DNA of 44,244 nucleotides, taken from JTS-RE9 sp964649195. GTDB lineage: Bacteria > Planctomycetota > Phycisphaerae > Phycisphaerales > Phycisphaeraceae. Location: contig CAZYPK010000026.1 of assembly GCA_964649195.1 (NCBI GenBank), positions 1-44,244 on the forward strand, read 5' to 3'. The notes beneath the pieces are model-generated. The model was given only the letters and a program-made list of their open reading frames with translations, had not been told where the DNA came from and ran no database searches. The position numbers and the translations under genes are program-made. Positions within the stretch are counted from its first letter, which is position 1. Each line of letters opens with the position of its first letter. Below are positions 24,851 to 32,586 of this stretch, piece after piece.

Positions 24851-24955
24851 ATGCGAGCCCTCTCCATCCGCCAGCCTTACGCCGAGTTGAGGAAAGCGGG
24901 AGATCAAGACGGTCGAGTACCGCAGCCGGCCGACGCCCGGGGGGCGGATCGTCGG
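24851..24955 (+). pseudogene. ASCH-domain gene 5' fragment, copy 1
   Basis: The ATG frame gives MRALSIRQPYAEL, the usual start of an ASCH-domain protein. After a frame change the sequence continues EIKTVEYRSRPT and, past an interrupting CCCGGGGGG (24936-24944), RIVG. Only the first about 35 codons remain. Related fragments occur at 25686 and 26415. Confidence 0.6.
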
Positions 24956-24983
24956 GTAGTAACGGCACCCTTTCCGCGCGTCA

Positions 24984-25412
24984 TCAGGCCGGGATATTCG
25001 TCACGAGATTGGGATCGGCGCTGAGCGCGCTGATGGCAGTGTCGAAGGTCGCCAAGCGGCCGCCGCGGCTGGCGCACAATGCCAGCAGATAGGCGTCGGT
25101 GATCTGCTGGTGTCCTTGCAGGGCGGCGGCGGGAAAATAGGCCGACGCGACGGGCAAGTCGTCGGCCCAGAAGACGTGGTGCGGATGCGTCGTCATTCGC
25201 GCGATGGCGGCCACCGCCTGTGCCGGCGTCAACGCGGTGCCGACGGCCTTGGAATTGGTCGAGATGCGGACAAAGGCGCACTGTGTGAGCGGGCAAGTTG
25301 CCCAGCCGCCGGCGGCGATGGACGAAAACCATCGGTGGGCTGACTCGTGATGCTTGTGACTGGGCCAGCCGAGCGCGATCAGGACGTTGACGTCGAGCAG
25401 ATACACGGGCAT
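24984..25412 (-). CDS. VapC-type PIN-domain toxin
   Basis: 142 residues with PIN signatures: VYLLDVNVLIALGWPSH (first Asp), CPLTQCAFVRI (with preceding helix), and ITDAYLLALCASRGGRLATFDTAI (C-terminal Asp residues). It resembles the VapC subgroup in which HXXHXXAHRWF follows the first strand (HKHHESAHRWF here). Expected to be an RNase toxin neutralised by the upstream 68-residue antitoxin, whose stop codon overlaps this start (TGATG). Confidence 0.9.
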   Translation of the reverse strand: MPVYLLDVNVLIALGWPSHKHHESAHRWFSSIAAGGWATCPLTQCAFVRISTNSKAVGTALTPAQAVAAIARMTTHPHHVFWADDLPVASAYFPAAALQGHQQITDAYLLALCASRGGRLATFDTAISALSADPNLVTNIPA

Positions 25413-25618
25413 CAGTCGTCCTCTTCCATCGCACGCCGCACGTCTTCGGACGTGATCGTCCTGGCTCCGGGCGGCACGCGAAGGATAGGCAGGTCGGTCA
25501 GCGGATGGATGTCCATGTCGAGTTCAATCACCTGCAACGTGACGCTGCCGGGTCGCAGGTCCGGTGGCTCGTCCGGCACGAAAACCTTCCCGTCGAAATG
25601 TGCCCGTAGAACGGTCAT
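25412..25618 (-). CDS. Antitoxin of the VapC module (AF2212/DUF104-like N-terminus)
   Basis: 68 residues: TVLRAHFDGKVFVPDEPPDLRPGSVTLQVIE is the short beta-rich swapped-hairpin domain found in AF2212/DUF104-like antitoxins. The C-terminal ITSEDVRRAMEEDD should bind the toxin. Overlaps the PIN gene start by one base. Confidence 0.8.
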   Translation of the reverse strand: MTVLRAHFDGKVFVPDEPPDLRPGSVTLQVIELDMDIHPLTDLPILRVPPGARTITSEDVRRAMEEDD

Positions 25619-25685
25619 GTGAGGATTATAGCATGGCTTGGCAATCGGTGTCAGGCAATGTCACTATCGTGCCGATAACGGAGAC

Positions 25686-25790
25686 ATGCTCGCCCTCTCC
25701 ATCCGCCAACCCTGCGCCGACCCCCGGGGGTGATCCTGCGGGGGATCAAGACGGTCGAGTACCGCAGACGGCCGACCCCCGGGGCGCGGG
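25686..25790 (+). pseudogene. ASCH-domain gene 5' fragment, copy 2
   Basis: MLALSIRQPCA, then a palindromic CCCCCGGGGG (25721-25730) that breaks the frame, then ILRGIKTVEYRRRP in another frame, and a second CCCCCGGGG (25776-25784). The remainder of the gene is missing. It separates the VapC module from the DUF5615/DUF433 module. Confidence 0.6.
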
Positions 25791-25808
25791 GTGTTTCTTC
25801 CATGTCAA

Positions 25809-26153
25809 TCAATCGCGGACCGATTCGATTCGATCGGCGAAGACGCGGATGAGTTTATGCGACGGCAGCAGCGATTCGACGCGCGGCCAGGCGCTGGCGA
25901 GAAGCGCCTCGAACGCGGCTCTTCGGAGATTGCCAAAACGCAGGTGAACGACCCAGGGCGGCGGGGTTGCGTTCATGGCGCGGTCGGCGAAATCGGTGTC
26001 CTTGCTGACGATCACCAGCGCATTCCGCGCGGCATGGGTCCACAGTTCGCTGTCGGAAGGACTGGGGCCAAGGGACGTGGCGTGAATCACGGGCAACGAC
26101 GGGACGAACCGCAGCGGGATCGGGACGTTTTCGTCGAACAGGAAACCCTTCAC
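25809..26153 (-). CDS. DUF5615 PIN-like protein (toxin of a DUF433 pair)
   Basis: 114 residues. KGFLFDENVPIPLRF is the first strand with the acidic DEN motif; NALVIVSKDTDFADRA carries the next Asp cluster, and WVVHLRFGNL follows, all characteristic of the DUF5615 PIN-like family. It starts inside the stop of the DUF433 gene (4-base overlap). Confidence 0.88.
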   Translation of the reverse strand: MKGFLFDENVPIPLRFVPSLPVIHATSLGPSPSDSELWTHAARNALVIVSKDTDFADRAMNATPPPWVVHLRFGNLRRAAFEALLASAWPRVESLLPSHKLIRVFADRIESVRD

Positions 26154-26371
26154 GCAACGGCTCCCACCTCGAAGTGATGCTTGAGCAGCCGCGCGGAGTA
26201 GGCCAGGCAGGCGAGCACGTCGTCGCGCGTGAGCGTTGGATAGCCGGCGAGCACGTCGTCGATGCTGTCGCCGGCGGAAAGAAATTCCAGCACGGTACTG
26301 GCGGTGATGCGCGTCCCTTCGATGACCGGCTGGCCGTTGCAGATGTCAGGATCGATGATGATCTTCCGCAT
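26150..26371 (-). CDS. DUF433 antitoxin
   Basis: 73 residues: RKIIIDPDICNGQPVIEGTRITASTVLEFLSAGDSIDDVLAGYPTLTRDDVLACLAYS is the complete DUF433 domain, a small winged/ribbon DNA-binding antitoxin usually paired with a DUF5615 toxin, as here. The ATG at 26371 is chosen because the domain begins at once; the frame is open to 26431 through ASCH copy 3. Confidence 0.88.
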   Translation of the reverse strand: MRKIIIDPDICNGQPVIEGTRITASTVLEFLSAGDSIDDVLAGYPTLTRDDVLACLAYSARLLKHHFEVGAVA

Positions 26372-26414
26372 GTCGCGATTATAGCAGGCGGCAAGTCGGG
26401 TCGATAGTTGAGAT

Positions 26415-26490
26415 ATGCGAGCCCTCTCCATCCGCCAGCCCTACGCCGACCCCCGGGGGTGATCCTGCGGGGGATCAAGATGGTCGAGTA
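26415..26490 (+). pseudogene. ASCH-domain gene 5' fragment, copy 3
   Basis: MRALSIRQPYA, then the same CCCCCGGGGG insertion (26450-26459) as copy 2, then ILRGIKMVE, where it joins repA sequence. Copies 2 and 3 share the identical lesion, so one derives from the other. Its right edge is where repA loses its 3' end. Confidence 0.6.
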
Positions 26491-27189
26491 GAAGCGTTGA
26501 GCCAGCCAGGTGTAGATGTCGAGGCCGAGCGGCGAGTGCTGGAGCATCCGAAGCGCCCGGTTATCGAGCGGAACCGCGTGCTGAAGCAAGGTCTGGAAGA
26601 AATCGTCCGAAAGCTCGATCACGCCCGGCCACATCGCGTGTTGCTCGTCGCCATGCGGAAACCACGCCTTGAAGCTGCGGATCGGTTGCGTGTTCAGCGT
26701 GATGTCGGCGCCGGGTGTTGACATGCCGAGCGTGACGCGACACGCCGAGAGCGCTTCGATCTGCTGCTTGAACCGTTGGTATTCCCGCCCGTCGGTGGAG
26801 ATGCCCAGGGTGAGCATGTACTCACGCACGCTGCGGCCGATCGCGATGTGCTTCGATTGGGTGAGAATTGCCTGGGTACTCATGTGGATCAGCGCCAGGC
26901 GGGGCCGCGTGCCGTAGGGCAAAGGCATTTCGACCCACCGGCCGGCCTTGTAAAGCTGGCCGGCTTCCATCAGCAGGTTTGCGTTGCCCGACGTTCTCTC
27001 AAACCGCCGCGACTGCTGACGACTTCGGGGCATGCCCAACTGGCACATGACCCCGTGCAGGAACGTGATGTTCTCCGGGTCCGATTGCCGGATCGCGGTC
27101 GAGTGCTCGACAAGGCGGCGGAACACCGGCTTTGATTCCAGCAGCCTGACCACGGACTGATCGACTTCGCTCTCCATCGTTTCGCTCAT
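26491..27189 (-). pseudogene. repA: Plasmid RepA replication initiator, C-terminally truncated
   Basis: From the ATG at 27189 about 233 residues remain: ENITFLHGVMCQLGMPRS, GRWVEMPLPYGTRPRLALIHMSTQAI, REYMLTLGISTDGREYQRFKQQIEALSACRVTLGM, and LDIYTWLAQRFY near the break. This fits the family of plasmid-encoded RepA initiators with two winged helices. The sequence after QRFY belongs to ASCH copy 3 and downstream DNA; the frame happens to stay open to 25855 but no longer encodes RepA. The C-terminal part is lost, so replication from the adjacent origin is probably abolished. Confidence 0.75.
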
Positions 27190-27300
27190 GGCTTCTCTCG
27201 CTCCTACATCCCGTGTAGCTGAAGTGGTCCACTCATGGCCAGAGCGAATGCGCCAAACATGGCGATTCGTCCACAATGACGTGACTGGTTACTCCTGAAT

Positions 27301-27560
27301 GCGTGACATTGGAACCCCCTGGGATTGTCACGACACCCTGACCGGATCGCCGGGCGGCTCAGAGGCAGTTCCAGCCACGCTCCCCGTGCGTGTCTTTGGA
27401 ACCCCTCCCCGTCCCCTCTGTGGATATCCCCTGTGGATAAAGACTGTTGTCCACAGGACATTGGCACCCCTGATTCGCGTGAAACTGGAACCCCCGACTC
27501 GGGGGAATCCACGTGCTTTCGGCACCCCAACCTATACTTAACCTATAGATTCATCCATGT
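27301..27560. other. Plasmid-type replication origin: five iterons, DnaA boxes, AT-rich stretch
   Basis: Five direct 18-bp iterons with consensus GCGTGNNNYTGGMACCCC start at 27301, 27388, 27453, 27477 and 27511. Among them lies an exact DnaA box (TTATCCACA on the minus strand, 27432-27440) and two one-mismatch boxes (27419-27427 and 27447-27455). An AT-rich stretch (TATACTTAACCTATAG, about 27533-27548) follows. It lies directly upstream of repA, the classical layout of an iteron-controlled plasmid origin. Confidence 0.8.
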
Positions 27561-27665
27561 AGTTTGCTGACGCCAACCAACAACCAAGAGAAGGTTTTTC
27601 GATGGGATTTCAGAGAATTTTTGCACTCCCAAACCGGTCAATCGGGGACGACAAAGGGCGCTCTA

Positions 27666-29451
27666 TCATGCCGCACGCCGAAAACAGGCCCAAAACGCCA
27701 TTTTGACAAGGCGACGGGTAACGCGACGTGCCCCCGCTATTACCCGGCTAAATAATGCCGGATAGAGGCTGATCTGGATCGATTGACGATTCGGCTCAGC
27801 CTTTATCATTTGGACATACAACGAAATAAGCTCCCGCTTCTCTTCAATGGTGCCGCTTTTCAGGACCGCTTCCAGGTCATCGAACGCGGCACAGGCCCGC
27901 CGCCGAAGTTCCTTGACGTCCGGCAGGTTGGGCATGGCGCCCTTCACTTTCGCCAGTTCCCCTTCCACTTCCCGCTTCTCTTGGGCGATGCGTTTGGCCT
28001 GCTCATACAGGCCCAGCCCTTTGGCGGTGTCAGGATCGAGCGAGATCAGATGATCGCGTAAAGTTGCCGTCTGCTGGTCCAGCACGAAAAGCCGACGCTG
28101 CAATTGATCGTGAGCATCGGTGCGGCCACCGGATAGCCGTTGAATTTCATCGGCGACGTAAGCATGAAGTTGGTCATCGTCGCGCAGCTTGTCCAGATCG
28201 TGGCGGATCAATCCGATGATGTGATCCTCGATGGTCTTGGCCGGCACGGTGTATCGCGTCGGGCAGCGATCATGCTGGCCGTTGTGGTGCGTGGAGCAAA
28301 CGTAATATGCGGTGCGGTAGCCCTTGCCGCTTGTGATGGTCTGGCCGGACAACCGACCGCCGCAGACTCCGCAGAAGATCAGGCCGCTGAGCAGATAAGG
28401 CGAACGGACCGCCGTTCCGGTTGTGTGTCGATGCCGCTCGCGTGAATCCTTCCGCCGCGCTTGCACACGGGCGAAGGTGTCGGCATCCACCAACTGCGGC
28501 CATGCGTTCTCGGTGACGATCCATTCCGACTCGTCGCGCTTTTCCACGCCTTCGTCCTGCCGCTCGACGCTCGATCCGCCCTGATAGCGATGCCACTTGC
28601 TCAGCGTTCTCCGGTTGTAAACGCACTGGCCCAGGTAGGCGGGATTGTCGAGCATCGGATGAATGGTCGCGATGGAGAAACGGCTGCCGCGTGAGGTGCG
28701 GAATCCCGCAGCGTTCAAATCTTCCCGCAGTTGCCGCGTGGCCTTGCCGCCGGCGTAGTCGGCGAACATCTTTCTGCACCGCTCGAACGCGAGCCGCATC
28801 GGAGGGAATCAGCGTGCAGGTCTCGTGATCCTGTTTCTTGTGCACGCGATCCTTGGGCAATCGCTCGATCATTTCGCCGGTCTCAGGATCGAGCAGAACC
28901 TGCGATCCATCTTCCATGTCCCGCACGATCCGCTTCGGTGCGTCGCCATCGAGAATCAGGCGATCGAATCCGAACGGAATCGGCCCGCCCGGCCAGCATC
29001 CACGTTTGGCCCGCGCCACCAGCCCCCGCATCGTGTCGCGCGAGAGTTTGCGCAGGTAGTCGCCGTTCTGATGATGCTCGACGTAACTCAGCAGACCACC
29101 GGCAAAAGATCGATCCGCCTCTTGGCCTGTTGCGGCGTACACCAGCCGCTTGCCAGCTTCGATCAGCCGTCGCTCGATGAGCATGCCATCGACCGGGTCT
29201 TTCGGTCTGGCCAATCGATTGCGGTCCCAGGTGAGAACGACTTGAACCTCGTCCCGCCGGCATGCATCGAGCAGCATGGATTCCAGCCCGGCCCGCTTCA
29301 TGTCGCTGCCGCTGATCGCGTCATCGCTGTAAATCTTGGAGAGAATCCAGCCGCGAGACTTGGCGAACGCGGCCAGCTTCGTGCGCTGCTGATCCAGCGA
29401 TTCCTCTTGCTTGTCGGTTGAACGTCGAACGTAGCCGATGGCATGGATCAT
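27666..29451 (-). pseudogene. Large serine recombinase, frameshifted
   Basis: The N-terminal part (29451 down to about 28800) has the catalytic domain AIGYVRRSTDKQEESLDQQRTKL with Ser11, the DDAISGSD segment and LTWDRNRLAR. From about 28799 the next frame continues AFERCRKMFADYAGGKATRQL, the recombinase domain, the zinc ribbon CGVCGGRLSG...YYVCSTHHNGQHDRC and a coiled coil. A single-base shift near 28797-28803 joins the two; mutation, sequencing error or programmed frameshifting are all possible. The 3' end runs through the candidate att site at 27731. The start overlaps the Rep-like gene stop by 4 bases (ATGA). Confidence 0.85.
27731..27746 (+). other. Candidate att site at the A/B element junction
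   Basis: CCCCCGCTATTACCCG repeats the tRNA-end sequence 11571-11588 apart from two missing bases. It is flanked by the inverted arms CGGGTAA (27714-27720) and TTACCCG (27740-27746), a partial symmetry expected of a serine-integrase site. It lies inside the 3' end of the frameshifted recombinase gene. Confidence 0.5.
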
Positions 29452-30677
29452 GATTTCCTCCGGTGATCCGACTTGGGCTTCAAGGATAACCCAAGTTCAG
29501 CCCGGGCGCTTTGTGCCGCCTTGTATTTCGCTTCGGCTCTCGCCTTCTTGACCTGCTTCCGTTTGACGCGATCCGTGAATTCCTCGTCCGTCATGCCTGA
29601 CGCGGCGATCTGATCCAAAGCCTGCCGCAAATGGCTGGCCATGTCCAGTTCGTACCCGTCCTCGATCCGTTCACCTTGTTGCCAGTTTGCCGTCTTGGAG
29701 GTCAGGTAACCGAGAATCGCCTGGCTGTTCTGCTGATCCTCGTAATGAATCGCTTTCGCTCGGATGAGAGGATGCGCCTGCTGGGCGCCAACAACCGCTG
29801 CCTGCACGATGCACCACCACGGCAATGTGCCTTGCTGGGTGTGATGTGTTGATGGATCGTCCTGCACCTTGAGCCATTGTCGCGTGCAATAAGCCCACAG
29901 ATTCGGCAGCAGTCGGAGTAGATCATCCGAGGTGTCGATGTCCAGGTCTTTCATGGCTTCGCGGCGCAATTGGAACTCGATGCGGATGATCCGATGATCC
30001 TCCGACACGCTCTCAATACCCCATACGTGATACATCCAGTCCTTGTGCGACTTGATGCAAATCTCCAAAGGCTTGTCATAGAACCTGGCCATGATGACAC
30101 CCTTGCCAATTGTGAGGCCTTCCATGTATCGCTTGCGAAGATGCGGGTGCATCGTTTCAGCACGGGTGACAAGGTGATCCAGCAATGCGATGGACCATGT
30201 TTCCATCGGCACCAGCACATCGGCACAGACATCGGCTCGACTGGCCTTCATCACGACGACCTTGGCCGCCATCGCCGCGAACTGTTGACGCACTCGATCA
30301 ATGCACGAAACGGGACCATGCGTCCACAACGCTTCGGAACGAATCTCAACCATTGCGCTGGGCCGGGACTTGGGGGCGAGCCAGTCGCCCAGTTTGATGT
30401 CCATGTCGTGGCTGGACAACAGCCATTCATAGCCGCCTGCGCCGTGAGGCTTGACCGTGAATATCCAATCGGCCCCGCCGTCCATCGAGGCGATCCGTTC
30501 CACCTGCTCCATTTCCTCGACTTTGGCTTTGGCCTTCAGTGCGTGCAGCTTCTCAAACGTCGAATTGTTTTCCCATGTGAGATCGACGGCGAGATACAGC
30601 GAGTCGATGCCATGCGCGAGAGCGCGTGCCGGTTCTTCTTCTCTCAACTTCACGTTTGAAGGGGGGCTGAGAGTCAT
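29448..30677 (-). CDS. Putative replication initiation protein (Rep_trans-like)
   Basis: 409 residues from the ATG at 30677, which follows a G-rich GGGGGG sequence; the frame is open ten codons further. IDSLYLAVDLTW starts the domain; SRADVCADVLVPM, KGVIMARFYDKPLEI, MYHVWGIESVSEDHRIIRIEFQLRREAMKDLDI and LWAYCTRQWLKV resemble rolling-circle or phage-type replication initiation factors that act on element DNA. The C-terminus is basic (VKRKQVKKARAEAKYKAAQ). Its stop overlaps the recombinase start, so replication and site-specific recombination are co-expressed. Confidence 0.6.
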   Translation of the reverse strand: MTLSPPSNVKLREEEPARALAHGIDSLYLAVDLTWENNSTFEKLHALKAKAKVEEMEQVERIASMDGGADWIFTVKPHGAGGYEWLLSSHDMDIKLGDWLAPKSRPSAMVEIRSEALWTHGPVSCIDRVRQQFAAMAAKVVVMKASRADVCADVLVPMETWSIALLDHLVTRAETMHPHLRKRYMEGLTIGKGVIMARFYDKPLEICIKSHKDWMYHVWGIESVSEDHRIIRIEFQLRREAMKDLDIDTSDDLLRLLPNLWAYCTRQWLKVQDDPSTHHTQQGTLPWWCIVQAAVVGAQQAHPLIRAKAIHYEDQQNSQAILGYLTSKTANWQQGERIEDGYELDMASHLRQALDQIAASGMTDEEFTDRVKRKQVKKARAEAKYKAAQSARAELGLSLKPKSDHRRKS

Positions 30678-31142
30678 TGGCCCCCCTTGCGGCCATCGCC
30701 GCCGCACGTCCCCCGTGCTTCGATTTCCGGCTCACAGCATTGAGCGGCTGCGCCGGAACCGGGAGGGCAAGCGAGAGACGCCGTGGCCCCCTCTCTCGCT
30801 CGCCCTCCCAGACCCTCCCACTCACTTTCTACCCCTTTCTCCCCTCCGGTGGCATCTTGCGCGATCGCTCGAACAAGAAAGCCAGCGAGCAGACGGCGCA
30901 CACGATCCGATCCCGCTGCCGGTTCCGCCTCACCACCCATAACATGCTCGAACATCCACACCGACCGCCTGCCCGCTGCTGGCGTCGCGTCCGCTGGGGC
31001 GGCTAGTGGCCGCCGCCCGCAGCGGAGCGCACCGCCAGCCGCAGGCAGGCCTGCTTGCGGCGATGGCGAATCGATCTTGTCCAGGTGGTCTGGCATGACC
31101 GAGGCACTATGCCCCGTTCATGCCTACTCTCTCCGGAAAAAT
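30678..31142. other. Intergenic region upstream of the Rep-like gene, with a 22-bp palindrome
   Basis: About 465 bases with no supported gene; the open frames here have skewed composition and no family match. CCGCAGGCAGG/CCTGCTTGCGG (31039-31060) is a loopless palindrome with one G-T pair, and a pyrimidine-rich tract (CTCCCAGACCCTCCC, 30806-30820) is nearby. It may contain the promoter and possibly the double-strand origin used by the Rep-like protein. Confidence 0.4.
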
Positions 31143-31162
31143 CTAGCCCGACTTTTTTCCGG
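31133..31162 (-). terminator. Hairpin overlapping the stop of the 68-aa ORF
   Basis: CCGGAAAAA (31133-31141) pairs with TTTTTCCGG (31154-31162). The stop codon of the small minus-strand ORF lies in the loop. Read on the minus strand it gives an A/T-rich stem without a separate T-tail, so termination efficiency is uncertain. Confidence 0.4.
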
Positions 31163-31349
31163 GTCCGGCCAGAGATGGGAGCATGGCCTGCCACAGCCTG
31201 CGACTGGTGCGAATCTGCTTCGACCATGTTTCCAGTTGCATGTCTTGCAAGTCCTCATCGAACACGCCCAGGTCACGGCCCGCCCGATCCTGTGCAACAG
31301 CATCAAACAAGCCGCGAATCTGCGTGGCGTTCACGTTCGCCTTCATCAC
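31143..31349 (-). CDS. Small unknown protein
   Basis: 68 residues starting at GTG-ATG (31349/31346): MKANVNATQIRGLFDAVAQDRAGRDLGVFDEDLQDMQLETWSKQI and a basic GPGKKSG tail. It has believable composition, helical character and position: 36 bases after the 279-residue gene on the same strand, ending in a hairpin. The ribosome-binding site is weak (GAGAAG). No family recognised. Confidence 0.45.
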   Translation of the reverse strand: MMKANVNATQIRGLFDAVAQDRAGRDLGVFDEDLQDMQLETWSKQIRTSRRLWQAMLPSLAGPGKKSG

Positions 31350-31385
31350 GCATTTCTTCTCAAAGCACCAATAGCCACCGACGCT

Positions 31386-32225
31386 TTACATGAGCGCCGA
31401 AATCAATCCGCCCAACATGACCTTCACGCTCGACCGCTTGAACTGGCCATGATTCAGGCCCTCTTCGCTCCAGCGTCGCATCTGCTTCATCCACATGGTC
31501 CGCGTTTCGCCTTCGAGTGATCGCTCCCAATTCTCAATGTCCGGCAATCGAATTGCGTTGGCATCAACTCGCATCAATCGTTCCATCGATTTGAGATCGC
31601 CGCGCCTTGCCCGTTGGAGAAGCTTCGTCGGTGTCGTCTGATATTCAGCAATGCTCACCAGCACCACCCGAAAATAGAAATGAAGTTCCACAGACTCCCG
31701 CAGCTTCCGCTCGAAATCGGCGGCCTGCTCCTCGCTCAGGTCCATGCCCGCAAACTCCCGGCACAGTTCCTTCAAATGGCCCATATACATCCGCCTTGCC
31801 AGTCGAAAGCCTGAATTGAGCAGCCGCCTGAGCCGCTTTAACCCGCCAAAAGCTTCCAGCGTCCATTGCGAGGCGTTCGAGGGATCAATCCTGGTCAAGG
31901 TGCTGAGTTTGCGCGACTCATCGAGCATCGCCTGCACTTGCTCCCCAGGTCCAAACAGATCGGGGAATTTGTCAGCCACCGCCGCCGTCAACCGGCGATG
32001 ATCCGTGTAGAGCATCTCCAAAATCGCCCGATCCGGCCCGGCCGGAATCCGCTCATCCGCCGTGCCATCCCTGAGCTGGCCCATCCAGTCAATCACCATG
32101 TCCCCCATCGCCGCGATCCGCTGCGCCAGCATGACCGAAACGATGCCCGCTTTCGCACGCTCCGCCCAGCGATGAACACGCAACTTGAAAGGTGAACCCC
32201 GGACTTTGCAGACTGGCATGCTCAT
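31386..32225 (-). CDS. Unknown helical protein of the mobile element
   Basis: 279 residues from the ATG at 32225 (another ATG lies 12 codons upstream, and the frame is open to 32387). Mostly charged helices: LTAAVADKFPDLFGPGEQVQAMLDESRKL, AFGGLKRLRRLLNSGFRLARRMYMGHLKEL, LSEEQAADFERKLRESVELHFYFRVVLVSIAEYQ. No family recognised and no signal peptide. First gene of the minus-strand set of element B. The upstream extension overlaps plus-strand sequence that ends at a terminator, so the short start is preferred. Confidence 0.55.
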   Translation of the reverse strand: MSMPVCKVRGSPFKLRVHRWAERAKAGIVSVMLAQRIAAMGDMVIDWMGQLRDGTADERIPAGPDRAILEMLYTDHRRLTAAVADKFPDLFGPGEQVQAMLDESRKLSTLTRIDPSNASQWTLEAFGGLKRLRRLLNSGFRLARRMYMGHLKELCREFAGMDLSEEQAADFERKLRESVELHFYFRVVLVSIAEYQTTPTKLLQRARRGDLKSMERLMRVDANAIRLPDIENWERSLEGETRTMWMKQMRRWSEEGLNHGQFKRSSVKVMLGGLISALM

Positions 32226-32270
32226 GGGAACTGGATTCCATCGAACATCGAAAATCATCAACAGCCCTGA

Positions 32271-32483
32271 CGGCCTGCAACGGCACACCCTGCGGACCGT
32301 CAACACCTCGACCCCCAACGCCCTCGAACACGCAACGACCGCCGCTTGCGTGCGAGCCGGCCCCCGGATACGCCGACTCAGCCTCACGCAACCCGTCTCT
32401 GCATCGTGCTCGACGAAGAGCGGCAGCCGACGGACTGCGGACAGGATGAACTGCGGCTGCTCCTGTCCATTGAATCAGCGTAA
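32271..32483 (+). pseudogene. Possible C-terminal gene remnant at the island's right edge
   Basis: An open frame without a start codon reads into ATRLCIVLDEERQPTDCGQDELRLLLSIESA and stops at a TAA (32481) 21 bases before an intrinsic terminator. The tail looks like real protein and the terminator fits, so this may be the 3' end of a chromosomal or element gene cut by recombination. It overlaps the upstream extension of the opposite-strand gene. Weakly supported. Confidence 0.25.
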
Positions 32484-32504
32484 TCCGATACCCCAAACTC
32501 AATC

Positions 32505-32530
32505 AAGCACCCGGAATCAGGGTGCTTTTT
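32505..32530 (+). terminator. Intrinsic terminator
   Basis: AAGCACCC (32505-32512), loop GGAATCA, GGGTGCTT (32520-32527), then T-rich TTT CTT. A standard rho-independent terminator for plus-strand transcription at the right end of the island. Confidence 0.8.
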
Positions 32531-32586
32531 CTTGAGAAAGACATCGCCGTCAACGTCATCCATCCAACCAAGTTGAACAAGGGATA

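Noticed and set aside
25855..26490. C-terminal half of the 473-codon frame that starts in repA
   Set aside because: It is antisense-phase reading through ASCH copy 3 and the DUF433/DUF5615 genes, not RepA sequence.
30683..31096. Overlapping open frames in both strands before the Rep-like gene
   Set aside because: Products are proline/arginine/glycine-rich with no motif; they reflect GC-rich non-coding DNA.
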